In this document: piece by piece, positions 6,857-16,344 of the stretch
Layout: each line of letters opens with the position of its first letter
Numbering within the stretch: the first letter of the stretch is position 1
The notes under the pieces: model-generated
Database searches by the model: none
The model's input: only the letters and a program-made list of their open reading frames with translations
What the model was told of the DNA's origin: nothing
Program-made: the position numbers and the translations under genes
Origin: Firm-04 sp045596625
GTDB taxonomy: Bacteria > Bacillota > Clostridia > Oscillospirales > Ruminococcaceae
Direction of reading: 5' to 3'
DNA length: 64,000 nt
NCBI GenBank assembly: GCA_045596625.1
Contig: JAZOCU010000009.1
Coordinates: 1 to 64,000 of the forward strand

Positions 6857-9800
6857 TTATGCTGAGCGACGGTACCTCCGACGCTTGAATACTAACAATC
6901 CGGCGACGCTGCTCAGCATGATTGCCAAGCCTGCGAAAATATTTGCAGATGTTCCTCTGCCGCCGGTAGAGGGCATCGTCATACCGCCTGTTTCATCAGC
7001 AGTGTTGTAGACGATCGCAGTGGGATTATTACCGGGATTCGCAGCATTGATCGCATAATCTTCGTTATCGGCAACTGCATCGTCATCTTGGAACAGATAG
7101 CTTACAGTATAGCCGTTTGCGCTGCTGCCCTCGGTGGAGCAAGATTCATCCGTGTACTCAACAATCCAGTAGTAATACGGGTTGCCCGATTCGTCATAAA
7201 TCGGAAGTCCGGCGAGATATTGCCACTGATTTGCTGCTTGAGAAAGCTTGATTACTTCGGATACGTCATTGATAAACACAGGGTTAATAACATTCGATGT
7301 ATTCGCGGCTTTCATCAAGTTGGCTTTGAATGCATCCTTCAATGATTTAGTGGAATAGGTATTAATTGTATATGAGCCACTCCAATTTGCCTGATTGCTG
7401 TATAAATTCAATCTGACACCATTAGACAAATCATGTGCTGACGGATCAAGCACCGTGATTGTAACAGTATTACCATCGATTTGATATGATACTTTAACAG
7501 AGTCCGACTTGTAAATAAACGAATTATTGTTTTTATCATATTCAATTGTAACATTGGCTAGCTGTTCCCAATGCTGATAATAGATATTAGAGGTATCATA
7601 GAATTCATATACAATTTGAAGAGAAGTCCAACTAAAATCAGAAAAATTAGTTTCGTTCAAGTAAAATACAATAGATGATATCGACACAGTATCTAAGTCA
7701 ACGGACAGAGAAGAACCAGATGATAAGGAAAAGTCTGTGCCATTTGTATCGTCACCGTTACCATCATCGTCATCGTCACCGTTACCACCATCATCACTAT
7801 CGTTGTCATCACTAATAGTTTCAACAATAATTGTAGCAGTGGCGGAACCAAAGTCATCGGTTACTGTAATCATTACAGTACCCTCGGCTTTTGCTGTGAC
7901 TAAGCCGGTCTCCTGATTGAAGTCAATGATATCAGCATATCCGTCGCTGTAAGAATAGTGCACGGTACCCGAACTGTTCTGTACATGTAATGTTACAGCA
8001 TCACCAATATACAGCGTAGATTGTTCAGGAGTAATAGAAATTACCGGAGTATCAACCGCAGTAATAAAGAACTTCATGCGATCAGAGCTGTTATAGAACT
8101 GAACCTCAAAAGTTCCGCTTGCAGATTCCGATGCTGTCACTGAAAACGTACTGGTACCCTCTGCACCATTCGCTGAGAATCCGTTACCACCCCAAGCACC
8201 AAATGAAGCATAGGGTTTCGAAGTAGTGAAGTGAATGGTCTGACCCTTCAGGATCTCAATATGATGCTCAATACCACTCATGTAAATTTGGCCTGTGCTG
8301 CTTTGTGCAAAGAACTGGTCATTGGGTGTTACTGTGATCACCAGCTCAGCACTCTGATAATCGGGCTTCGTTGCCCGGATCGTCACAGGTCCTTCGGCAA
8401 CACCTCGCAGAACATTGCCATCCAGCGTTGCATATTGACTGCCAGAGACGATTTCAAGCGTTGCACCATCAACATCAGTAAAGAGCTCCAAGGAATTCAT
8501 TGCCATAACAGATGTTGCATTATCCTTCGCCCATAAGCTGAGCTTCGGAAGCACAACCTGCACTGTAATGGTCGGACTGGTATAATTCTCCTTGGTTGCT
8601 GTGATCTCCACAGTACCTGCGGCAATACCGGTCAGCACATTTCCTTCCAGTGTAGCATATTCGCCGCCGGCGGTGATTGTAAGCGTTGCTCCATCCACAT
8701 TGGTAAAGAGCTCCAATGTATTGGATTTCAATACCGATGTTGCATTATCTTTTGCCCACAGACTAAGCGCGGCACGTGTCACTTCTACGGTTACCGAGGC
8801 TTCTGCACCATTGCGCTTTGCGGTGATCGTAGCAGTTCCCAAACCAATACCTTTGAGGGTATGATTTTCTGCATCGATCTCAACTACGCCGGCAGGATCC
8901 ACAGTATATTCCACGCCATCCGTTACAGTAGGCAGCAGATTTGTGGTTTCATCAAATACAATCGAGTTCTTGCCTACATTCAATTTGAATGCATCCACAG
9001 TAATCGGGATCACATGGGTGACCTTCCCATCGGTAACAGTCATTGTTGTTGAGCCGATATTCAAACCGGTCACCGTAATCTGATTGCCATCCATTGTATA
9101 AGATGCTACAGATTCATCGTCAATGGTGACAGACGCCTTTCGGTTCAAAGTAAACTCCAGAGTTCCATTCACCAAGGTAGATTGAGAACCGTTGGGAGTG
9201 ATCGTCAAGGGCTGATAAAGCGTTACGTGTTCGTCATTCGGTGCCGTTGTGGATCGGAATATCTTAACAAACACTTCATCGCCTGCATGCGAAAGCATAT
9301 CACCATGATCGAGCCATTCCTTCATAATCGTGAGATTGAAGGTTTTGGAGTTGGTTAATTTGAATGGTTTCGCAGTATAACCGGAATCATTACGCTCAGC
9401 AGTTACAACCTGCGTTTCATAATGAACAACATAGCCATCCAATGCCTGCTCTACGATGCGATATACACTCGGATTTCCTTTACTGTCCAGTGCATCCAGG
9501 CCGGTAATCTGATATGTCCAGACATTACCGTTCTTCGAAGGACCACTGATCGTAAATGCATCAGTCGGGCAGTCTGCCCAAGCATCACCTTCGGTTTGAT
9601 ACTGAAGTGTAAATGTCGGGAATGGACGTTCTGCATCCGCACGATTCTGGTCGTTCCAAGTTTTTTGGATCTCAAGCTCAACCTTCGGCATTGTCTTTTT
9701 GTTCGTAACAGAAATATCAACAGATGCGTTCGGTTGCTTTCCTGTTGGAATTGCAGGATTTCCGCTGTACGAAGGAATATAATCAAGCGGACCGGATGTT

Positions 9801-12800
9801 TCTACAACATAATAATACAAAGGATTTCCATCCTCATCATAACGCGGCGTATTATTCCATGTTGCGACCCATTTTTCTGTTTCATTGGCATCTATGGCAC
9901 CATCCAGTACAATAGGATCACCAAAAGGAACTGCATCCTTCGGACAGCTGACGTCAATGTCCTGTTTTTGAACAGAAGAAACGCCGGCTCTCATTCGATA
10001 AACCAGATTCAATACCCGCTTTAGATCATTGCTGTTCTTGGTAAGCGCTTCGGAATCTTCAAAGAGGAATGTCGCACGATAGACCGTAGAACTATCACCG
10101 AACCATATCTTATAGCCACAAAGACCGGCCGGTGAATCCTGAACGGTATAAGTAATATACGTCTTATCGTCGATCACTTCCGTGTTCGATGAAGCATTTA
10201 CATCGCCATTCTTATTCTCATCGTATTCGTAAGCAATATTAAACCAATATTGAAGTGATTGATCACCCTCAAACACGATCTTCAAAAGTTTTAGATTCAA
10301 GTACTCCTGCGGGAAATAATACGCTTGGTCATTTTGCAGGTTTTCGAAAACCAGAGCAATCGGCGGTGTCTGGACATTGTTGTTTTTAATTTCCAGATAT
10401 GCATCATCCTCAAGCTCAAGCCGAATCGTTTTGATTGCTGCAGAACTTGTTGAATCAAGAACCAGCGTCTCAGGAAGCAGCTCTGTGGGTGTATCATACT
10501 GATACGTTGCGGATCCGGATGAGAAATCAAACAACTGTCCCAAAATCGCAGCAGAATGTGTCATACCGGTTTTCAAATGATTCTGATCTGCTGTTACCGT
10601 GATGGATTTGATTTTCAGATTTCCGAGCTCCTGACGTAATTGGATATCGTCGAGCGAGATCTGATTCATACCATAATCAAATCCGGCAACATTTACCTGA
10701 TAGCCCACTCTCGGTCCGACTGTGGATTGATAGAGCTGCAAGGTAACGGTTGAACCTTCCTCAGGGTCAGGGCTCCAGTTTTTTTCCGCCGACACAGAAG
10801 GAATCAGGTTCGTGATCGTAGTATCTTTTCGCTTCACTGCACCGGAAAGCTCCTCGGCAGTCAGTGTAATGGCATTCATAGAATACAGCGGTACATATTT
10901 GGATGCTTTGCTGTCCACTTCCACTACGGTACCATCACTCTTGGTATAAGATACTTCCTTCAAGTAGTAATAGATCGTTCCGATCGCATCACTTACAGGA
11001 AGATTTGCAAAATCGCCTCGCCAGTTATTGGGACCATTGTTAGGACGAAGCGTTATGGGATCAGCATTCGAAACCATAACAGCATCCTTCGGTATGCCAT
11101 CGGCTTGCTGCGTATAAGACTGATACAGCGCAACAGTGACTTCTGTATTCCCATCAGTATTATCATCCGGCCATATTTTGTTGACACGAATGGTAAACTT
11201 GGTATCCTTTTTGTTCGTGATCACAACAGACGGATTCTCACCTGAGGTTGCGCCGTGAATGACAGTAGTGTACTTTCCGTCAGAATCAAGGAATGCATAG
11301 GTTACTGTATATTGCCCCGCATCAGCAGGACCAAGCTTTTCAAGTACTGCATAATAATACGGTGTTCCATCAAGCTGATATGCAGGCAGATTTTTGGTGA
11401 TCGTCCAGTTATTGGCTGCATTGAGCTTAACAGTATCAAAGGGTTTATTGGCGCCGCCCAATGCGCGATACTTTAATACAGATCGTGTGAGCTTGGTTAG
11501 TGCCGATCGGGACATTGCTGTATTGGAATACTCCACCTCAGTCTGAAGAATATAAGCTTTGAAGTAATCCGATTTCACGTAAAGATCATACTCGTTATCG
11601 GGAATTGCGATGGGCTGCGGGAAAGTAATCGTAAAGCAATTACCATCACCGGAAATCGTTGTGATCGCACCGGTTCCCAAGATATCAAGCATGGTATAAT
11701 AGAGATATTCGCCTTGATAGATCTTCTCACTATCGGTAAGCGCATTCGAATTCTTGGCAAGATAAATGAACGGCTGGAACTTTTCCTGTCTATTCGTAAC
11801 TGTATCAAGCCAGAATGTGATGCTTCGAATGTACTTGGTTGCATCCATGTTTTCAGTAATGGTATAAATACCATTACTTGTAACCTCAGTAGACTCTTTC
11901 ACGGTGATCTCATGGACAATACTCTGACCATTGGAACGGACTGCTATTTTTGCGGTACCCAGCGCCTTTGCAGTGACAAGTCCATTGGCATCAACCTTCA
12001 GAATCGACTCGTCCAGCGACCAGTACTCTACATCATTTTCATCGCCGTTTGCAATGCTAAGCTGCGTGGTACCGCCAACCGGCAGATACGAGTTGCCGAC
12101 GACCATAAGCTGCAGAGGCAGTTCATCCAGCGTCGGAAGATCAGTATACTGATAAATCTCAACTTCGATATCCTTGTCAAGCTTATCACCGACCCATTCC
12201 TTATCAATGGTCAGATTCAGCGACTTCTGCGTATTGGTCATCTTCAAAAGATTGGTCCAATAACGACCGTTATTATCCCACTGCGAAGATACATTCGTGC
12301 CATTATTCTCATACTCGACTTCATAGCCGGGCGGCACAATTTCTTCTACATAATAGTAGATCAGCTTACCGGAATCATTCACTGCAGGAAGATTCTGTAT
12401 GTTGATCTGCATATTGTACCATGTCTGGTCCGCTTCCGGTACAATCGTATAGATACCGTCTTCATGATCTGCGGTATACAGTACGGCATCGAAAGGAAGA
12501 GTCTCATTTTCACCCAGATCTTCGGGCTGCATTGTGGAATAGTACAATCTGAATTGAACCGAAGGTGTGTTTGGAGAATTCTCAATCATATTTCCTTCGA
12601 AATCATGATTTTCTTTCTGAACAAACAAGCTGATCGGATTATAATTCGTGATCTGTACTTTACCGCCCTGCAAGCCGTTGCCGGTATACTCAGTCCGATA
12701 AGATCCCGAAGCATCTTCTACCAGATAGTAATACAAAGGATTGCCGTTATTGTCGGCAGAGGGAAGATTCCACCATGTATATTCCCAATTCATAGCGGAA

Positions 12801-14902
12801 TTCATTGTTACGGGATTGTTGACCGTCAACGTGCTGCCATCGCTGCCATATATCGTTGCAGCGTAACCGGTGATTTGACTCCCAAACCAAGACGAACTGT
12901 AAATAGGCTGAAGAGTGCCGCTATTGCCTTCTGAATCATAGAAGGTTTCCACCTTCTGTAAATTGGAATTCAGGGTCTGTCCGCTAATGTTTCCCCACCA
13001 ATCATAACTGTATGTAACCAGATCACCGATCTGATCAGGACTCAGCGTAGACTGATACAGAGTAACATTCACATCACCTGCATTGGCATTTGCCCATTGC
13101 TTATCCACTGTAATGTTATTCGTCTGAGTAATATCAACACCGCCGCTGTACGGTCTGAAACCGATTTCCAAAGCACCATCAAAGCCTCTGGCAATCAAAG
13201 CACCGGACAAGTGACCGTTGCCGGGAATACCGGCTGCTGCATCGCCTTCGCCTCTTGCTGTGGAGCCGCCGTTGATCAGTGCATATGGTGCTAACACTGT
13301 TCCGTTCAGATTTCGGTTCAAATCAATATGGTGTGCATTATAGAAGTTATAAAGGATCTTTTCAGACAGCTGATTATTGTTTGATTTATGCTCAGCACCG
13401 ATTTTAGAAATTTCTGTGCCATTATAAATCGCTTTGATCGTAGTGCCATCTGTGCCAAGATCCACCGTACCTTCATCGGGAACATTGATAACAACACTTG
13501 CATTTTCCGGAACATTGAATATTACTTCATCAACGCCATCCAGTGCACCTTCTTCCAAATGGAAGAAAACATTATGTGCCGAACCGCTGTATTCAAATGT
13601 GATTGTCTTGTAACCATCAGCGCTTTCAACAACCGTTGCAGTGGCACCCTGAGTACGTACACCGGATACCTTTTCGGATACCGAAATCATTTTTTGATAT
13701 TCTGTTTGAATATCAAGAAGCTGTGTTCCGTAAATGAAATCATCCGGTAGTTTGAACTTTTCAGAATCAAAAGCATATCCTTCGGTGCCGTAATTCTGCA
13801 AAACAAAACGTCTGAAAGCGTCTTCGCCGTTTGCTGTAAGACCGTGTGTATAGTTCAGCGTTTCATTGATCATTGATTTCTTTGTACGGTTGTACTCATC
13901 GTTCAAGCCGTCTCCGGTTACAACGCCATCCAGAATCAAATACGCAAAGCCTAAATTATTGACCTCGTCTTCCAAAACATTGTCTTGCTGATAAGGTCCC
14001 TTACCGATATTATACATGAAGCCGGCATTAATGATCATATCGCCGCCAACTACAACTCGACCTTCAGCGTCAGAGTCAATCGCACGATAATCTTCAGCGA
14101 CAAACACGCAAAACTGCGATGCAATACCAAGCAGATATTTCTCATCAGCATTTTGAATCACATCGTCCGGATCGACATCACCGTCACCATCATAGTCTTT
14201 CAGCAAATCAGGATTATTGAGACCGACAAGCAATGTCACATCAGTGATTTCATTGTTATTCATGATCGAGCTAACAACATTGCCCAAATAGCAATCATCG
14301 GAATGCTCATGATATTCTTTGCCGCACTGCGGTTCACTTGCCAAATAACAGGCACTGTTATGAGTATGTTCTGTCAATGCACAGACAAGTTCATAACAAC
14401 CATCATTATGACTATGCCATTCCAAAGAATCACAATAACATTCTTGTGTAGAATGTTGATGACCTTCAACAGTGGCGCAGCAAAGATAATCATGCACGTG
14501 ACCTTCTGTCTCGTCTTCACATTGGCTATAATCGCAATCTCCGCCATGATAATGATAAGCAGGAATGGTGCAGGTAAGACATCCATCGGAATGTTGATGA
14601 TTTACTAAACTCGTACAAATCAGTTGATAGCAGCCATTTTCAGCATCATAATTCGTATGTGTATGCTCACCTTGCGCCGCAAATTCACACTGCGCATCTG
14701 CAACACGATGACAGTCATCCGTATGCACATGCGCCTCAAGCGGGCATACCAGCTTACCGGTCACACTATCTGCCGGCTGCGTTAAAACATAGGGCACCGC
14801 AAAAGATACTATAATGGATAAGGCCACAACTAACGCAAGATATCGCTTAAAACGAATCTGCTGATCTAAATATCGCTTAACTGTAAACTGCAATTCTTTC
14901 AC
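6857..14902 (-). CDS. Giant modular pilus-tip adhesin (CnaB, BIG2, choice-of-anchor A, MPSTG anchor)
   Basis: A 2681-residue surface protein, probably the fibre tip. Order: cytoplasmic start and membrane/signal helix (residues 20-40); a Cys/His-rich region of nine HxHxxxC-like repeats (53-204); one EF-hand-like loop DYDGDGDVDPDD (236-247); a choice-of-anchor A domain (about 256-588); seven CnaB-like modules (start strands such as ITVDKQW, LTIDKEW, TIRVNKIW, LEIQKTW, LTIMKEW); Ig-like BIG2 repeats (about 934-1004 and 1907-2360); an Asp-rich linker (about 2365-2392); MPSTGG near 2641, a helix and RRRYRRSA. Several CnaB modules are split by large insertions after the LYQST strand. The start is GTG at 14902 with GAGGAGGG eight to nine bases upstream. 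It follows a dedicated signal peptidase and precedes the major pilin. Ligand unknown; plant polymer, host glycan or partner cells are all possible. Confidence 0.88.
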   Translation of the reverse strand: MKELQFTVKRYLDQQIRFKRYLALVVALSIIVSFAVPYVLTQPADSVTGKLVCPLEAHVHTDDCHRVADAQCEFAAQGEHTHTNYDAENGCYQLICTSLVNHQHSDGCLTCTIPAYHYHGGDCDYSQCEDETEGHVHDYLCCATVEGHQHSTQECYCDSLEWHSHNDGCYELVCALTEHTHNSACYLASEPQCGKEYHEHSDDCYLGNVVSSIMNNNEITDVTLLVGLNNPDLLKDYDGDGDVDPDDVIQNADEKYLLGIASQFCVFVAEDYRAIDSDAEGRVVVGGDMIINAGFMYNIGKGPYQQDNVLEDEVNNLGFAYLILDGVVTGDGLNDEYNRTKKSMINETLNYTHGLTANGEDAFRRFVLQNYGTEGYAFDSEKFKLPDDFIYGTQLLDIQTEYQKMISVSEKVSGVRTQGATATVVESADGYKTITFEYSGSAHNVFFHLEEGALDGVDEVIFNVPENASVVINVPDEGTVDLGTDGTTIKAIYNGTEISKIGAEHKSNNNQLSEKILYNFYNAHHIDLNRNLNGTVLAPYALINGGSTARGEGDAAAGIPGNGHLSGALIARGFDGALEIGFRPYSGGVDITQTNNITVDKQWANANAGDVNVTLYQSTLSPDQIGDLVTYSYDWWGNISGQTLNSNLQKVETFYDSEGNSGTLQPIYSSSWFGSQITGYAATIYGSDGSTLTVNNPVTMNSAMNWEYTWWNLPSADNNGNPLYYYLVEDASGSYRTEYTGNGLQGGKVQITNYNPISLFVQKENHDFEGNMIENSPNTPSVQFRLYYSTMQPEDLGENETLPFDAVLYTADHEDGIYTIVPEADQTWYNMQINIQNLPAVNDSGKLIYYYVEEIVPPGYEVEYENNGTNVSSQWDNNGRYWTNLLKMTNTQKSLNLTIDKEWVGDKLDKDIEVEIYQYTDLPTLDELPLQLMVVGNSYLPVGGTTQLSIANGDENDVEYWSLDESILKVDANGLVTAKALGTAKIAVRSNGQSIVHEITVKESTEVTSNGIYTITENMDATKYIRSITFWLDTVTNRQEKFQPFIYLAKNSNALTDSEKIYQGEYLYYTMLDILGTGAITTISGDGNCFTITFPQPIAIPDNEYDLYVKSDYFKAYILQTEVEYSNTAMSRSALTKLTRSVLKYRALGGANKPFDTVKLNAANNWTITKNLPAYQLDGTPYYYAVLEKLGPADAGQYTVTYAFLDSDGKYTTVIHGATSGENPSVVITNKKDTKFTIRVNKIWPDDNTDGNTEVTVALYQSYTQQADGIPKDAVMVSNADPITLRPNNGPNNWRGDFANLPVSDAIGTIYYYLKEVSYTKSDGTVVEVDSKASKYVPLYSMNAITLTAEELSGAVKRKDTTITNLIPSVSAEKNWSPDPEEGSTVTLQLYQSTVGPRVGYQVNVAGFDYGMNQISLDDIQLRQELGNLKIKSITVTADQNHLKTGMTHSAAILGQLFDFSSGSATYQYDTPTELLPETLVLDSTSSAAIKTIRLELEDDAYLEIKNNNVQTPPIALVFENLQNDQAYYFPQEYLNLKLLKIVFEGDQSLQYWFNIAYEYDENKNGDVNASSNTEVIDDKTYITYTVQDSPAGLCGYKIWFGDSSTVYRATFLFEDSEALTKNSNDLKRVLNLVYRMRAGVSSVQKQDIDVSCPKDAVPFGDPIVLDGAIDANETEKWVATWNNTPRYDEDGNPLYYYVVETSGPLDYIPSYSGNPAIPTGKQPNASVDISVTNKKTMPKVELEIQKTWNDQNRADAERPFPTFTLQYQTEGDAWADCPTDAFTISGPSKNGNVWTYQITGLDALDSKGNPSVYRIVEQALDGYVVHYETQVVTAERNDSGYTAKPFKLTNSKTFNLTIMKEWLDHGDMLSHAGDEVFVKIFRSTTAPNDEHVTLYQPLTITPNGSQSTLVNGTLEFTLNRKASVTIDDESVASYTMDGNQITVTGLNIGSTTMTVTDGKVTHVIPITVDAFKLNVGKNSIVFDETTNLLPTVTDGVEYTVDPAGVVEIDAENHTLKGIGLGTATITAKRNGAEASVTVEVTRAALSLWAKDNATSVLKSNTLELFTNVDGATLTITAGGEYATLEGNVLTGIAAGTVEITATKENYTSPTITVQVVLPKLSLWAKDNATSVMAMNSLELFTDVDGATLEIVSGSQYATLDGNVLRGVAEGPVTIRATKPDYQSAELVITVTPNDQFFAQSSTGQIYMSGIEHHIEILKGQTIHFTTSKPYASFGAWGGNGFSANGAEGTSTFSVTASESASGTFEVQFYNSSDRMKFFITAVDTPVISITPEQSTLYIGDAVTLHVQNSSGTVHYSYSDGYADIIDFNQETGLVTAKAEGTVMITVTDDFGSATATIIVETISDDNDSDDGGNGDDDDDGNGDDTNGTDFSLSSGSSLSVDLDTVSISSIVFYLNETNFSDFSWTSLQIVYEFYDTSNIYYQHWEQLANVTIEYDKNNNSFIYKSDSVKVSYQIDGNTVTITVLDPSAHDLSNGVRLNLYSNQANWSGSYTINTYSTKSLKDAFKANLMKAANTSNVINPVFINDVSEVIKLSQAANQWQYLAGLPIYDESGNPYYYWIVEYTDESCSTEGSSANGYTVSYLFQDDDAVADNEDYAINAANPGNNPTAIVYNTADETGGMTMPSTGGRGTSANIFAGLAIMLSSVAGLLVFKRRRYRRSA
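8310..8790 (-). repeat. Tandem BIG2-like repeats of about 75 residues in the adhesin
   Basis: Two consecutive units both open with LSLWAKDNATSV and contain VDGATL, YATL-GNVL and a T-I-ATK segment. The unit is about 75 residues (225 bases) and conserved enough at DNA level to show recent duplication. Related, more diverged Ig-like units flank them. Confidence 0.7.
14291..14746 (-). repeat. Nine HxHxxxC repeats at the adhesin N-terminus
   Basis: Residues 53-204 contain HVHTDDC, HTHTNY...GC, HQHSDGC, HYHGGDC, HVHDYLC, HQHSTQEC, HSHNDGC, HTHNSAC and HEHSDDC, with extra cysteines between them (for example 53, 72, 96, 111, 128, 157, 174, 193). This suits metal binding or a disulfide ladder just outside the membrane. 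The role is not established. Confidence 0.85.
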
Positions 14903-14958
14903 TAAGCACCCTCCTCTCTGAATGCATTCAATTGCATCTTATTTGATTTACCGCAACT

Positions 14959-15540
14959 TTATAAAGGATGAATCTGTTCCCAAGGCCAGATCCGGAAAAA
15001 CACTCTGCCGATCACGTATTCATCTGCAATACAGCCAACTGAAGAAGCGCGGCTGTCAATGGATGTCTCGCGATGATCACCAAGCACAAAATAACGATTT
15101 TCCGGCACTTGATAAGGAAACTCTACGTCACATTGTCCCAGTGATTTTACATCGATATACGGTTCGAACAGCTCTTCTCCGTTCACATAAACGGTGCCGT
15201 CATCCTCAATATCGATCCAATCGCCTGGCAAGCCGATCACTCGCTTCAGCAAAATCTTATTGTTGAAATGAAATGCTATGATATCACCGCATTCGATTTT
15301 GCTCCATTCACTGCAAATCACATATTCATCATTTTGCAGTGTCGGTGTCATACTGGTTCCCGTTACTCGCAGAACCGGTAAAAACAGCATAGAGATCAGC
15401 ACTGCTATGGCAGCTACCACGATCAACGAGCCAATCGTACTGACGATCATCTTGCGAAAATCTCTACGATATTGCAAGCGCTTCATTTCCTGTGCAAGCT
15501 GTTCCGAAGTCGGCAAGTTTTGCAGCTGCAGCTCAGTCAT
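14959..15540 (-). CDS. Signal peptidase I of the pilus locus
   Basis: A 193-residue type I signal peptidase with one N-terminal membrane helix (about residues 31-53). The catalytic Ser is in TGTSMTPTL and the Lys in LLKRVIGLPGD; GDHRETSIDSR is the conserved box E region. It removes signal peptides outside the membrane. Its place between the coiled-coil gene and the giant adhesin suggests it is dedicated to the pilus proteins, as in other Gram-positive pilus clusters with a built-in SipA/LepB. ATG overlaps the stop of the upstream gene by four bases (ATGA). The gene ends 56 bases before the adhesin start with no terminator, so it belongs to the same transcript. Confidence 0.93.
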   Translation of the reverse strand: MTELQLQNLPTSEQLAQEMKRLQYRRDFRKMIVSTIGSLIVVAAIAVLISMLFLPVLRVTGTSMTPTLQNDEYVICSEWSKIECGDIIAFHFNNKILLKRVIGLPGDWIDIEDDGTVYVNGEELFEPYIDVKSLGQCDVEFPYQVPENRYFVLGDHRETSIDSRASSVGCIADEYVIGRVFFRIWPWEQIHPL

Positions 15541-15806
15541 ATCGCCGTTCCCTCCGCTTTGCTTTCACTCTGCTCCGGTCCTCTCTGTCCGAGAGTCGGA
15601 TCAAGTGTCCGCTTAACAGCATCAGAAACCGCGTCAACCAACCGCTGCATACTTGCCTCTGACAATGCGATTCCGGCAGTGCCTGTTGCTATCTGCTGCT
15701 TCAGCGCTTCATTGTCTTGTCGAAGCGTTTCATTTTCCTTTTGCAGATAAAACAAAATCTCCAGCAGATCAGCACGTTTCAGCTTCCGTAATTCCTTATC
15801 AGTCAT
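15537..15806 (-). CDS. Small coiled-coil protein, first gene of the pilus operon
   Basis: An 89-residue soluble protein. Residues 1-45 (LRKLKRADLLEILFYLQKENETLRQDNEALKQQ, in pieces) form an evident coiled coil; the rest is polar. It has no signal peptide, so it acts in the cytoplasm or on the inner membrane face. Similar short proteins are found beside signal peptidases in clostridial pilus loci and are sometimes misnamed DNA repair proteins; the function is unknown. A role as assembly or regulatory partner for the signal peptidase or sortase is inference. AAGGAG precedes the ATG by about 12 bases, rather far, and the stop overlaps the next gene by four bases. Confidence 0.75.
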   Translation of the reverse strand: MTDKELRKLKRADLLEILFYLQKENETLRQDNEALKQQIATGTAGIALSEASMQRLVDAVSDAVKRTLDPTLGQRGPEQSESKAEGTAI

Positions 15807-15891
15807 TATTTCAACAGACTCCTTGTAGTTAGGTGTTAAGTCATAAATTGTTCATAAATTGCATAGTTATAGCTCAACTTTTATATGCTTA

Positions 15892-15920
15892 ATTATACAA
15901 TTCATAATCAGAAAAGTCAA
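15892..15920 (-). promoter_or_regulatory. Promoter of the sortase-pilus operon
   Basis: Minus strand TTGACT (15915-15920) and TATAAT (15892-15897), 17 bases apart, about 85 bases before the first gene. This is the only strong promoter found for the seven genes down to 2489. Confidence 0.82.
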
Positions 15921-16344
15921 GCATAATTTCCCTTTCCATGTCAAGTTCTACATTAACTACATAACTCAAACAATTTGTTTGTGCATTTTGTACATCGGGA
16001 TTCTACAATCCGTAATATTTATTGCCATGTTGCGCTTTAGTATTTCATTGCAATTCGCGAGAATAATATACCTATATTGCTATAGAAGAACAAAAGCGAA
16101 ATCAGTCTGCTTTTAAAGAGATGCTTTTCATTTCGGAAACGGGGCTGTGGAGATAACTTAAACCTAGGTCCATATGACGCAAGGCTCCCTGCAAGGATAG
16201 CTTCGATGTGTCTGCCCTATTGACATTGAACCAATCACTGTCCTTTGTTTCTATTTTACAAAATTTCGTCTGATATAGTATGAAAAGGAGCGTCCGCAGA
16301 CATTCCTTTCACTATTGTGATAGATTATTCAGTTATAGATAGCA
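15921..16344. other. Noncoding interval, possible small RNA
   Basis: No convincing gene. The AT-rich part (15921-16080) is followed by a more GC-rich, hairpin-capable stretch (about 16135-16215; for example AAGGCTCC with GGATAGCTT) and then an extended -10-like TGATATAGT at 16271-16279. Since a plus-strand terminator ends the interval and no plus-strand gene precedes it, an RNA gene read on the plus strand is possible. I could not assign it to tmRNA, SRP, RNase P or a known riboswitch. Confidence 0.35.

Noticed and set aside
11714..12934. Plus-strand open frame of 406 codons inside the adhesin gene (others at 9422-10024, 13985-14608)
   Set aside because: Antisense shadows of a long, biased coding region; translations are Ile/Cys/Arg-rich with no motif and no promoter.
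16135..16215. 6S RNA or tmRNA at the GC-richer segment
   Set aside because: The segment can fold, but I could not match a conserved core to any named RNA family by eye, so it is listed only as unidentified.
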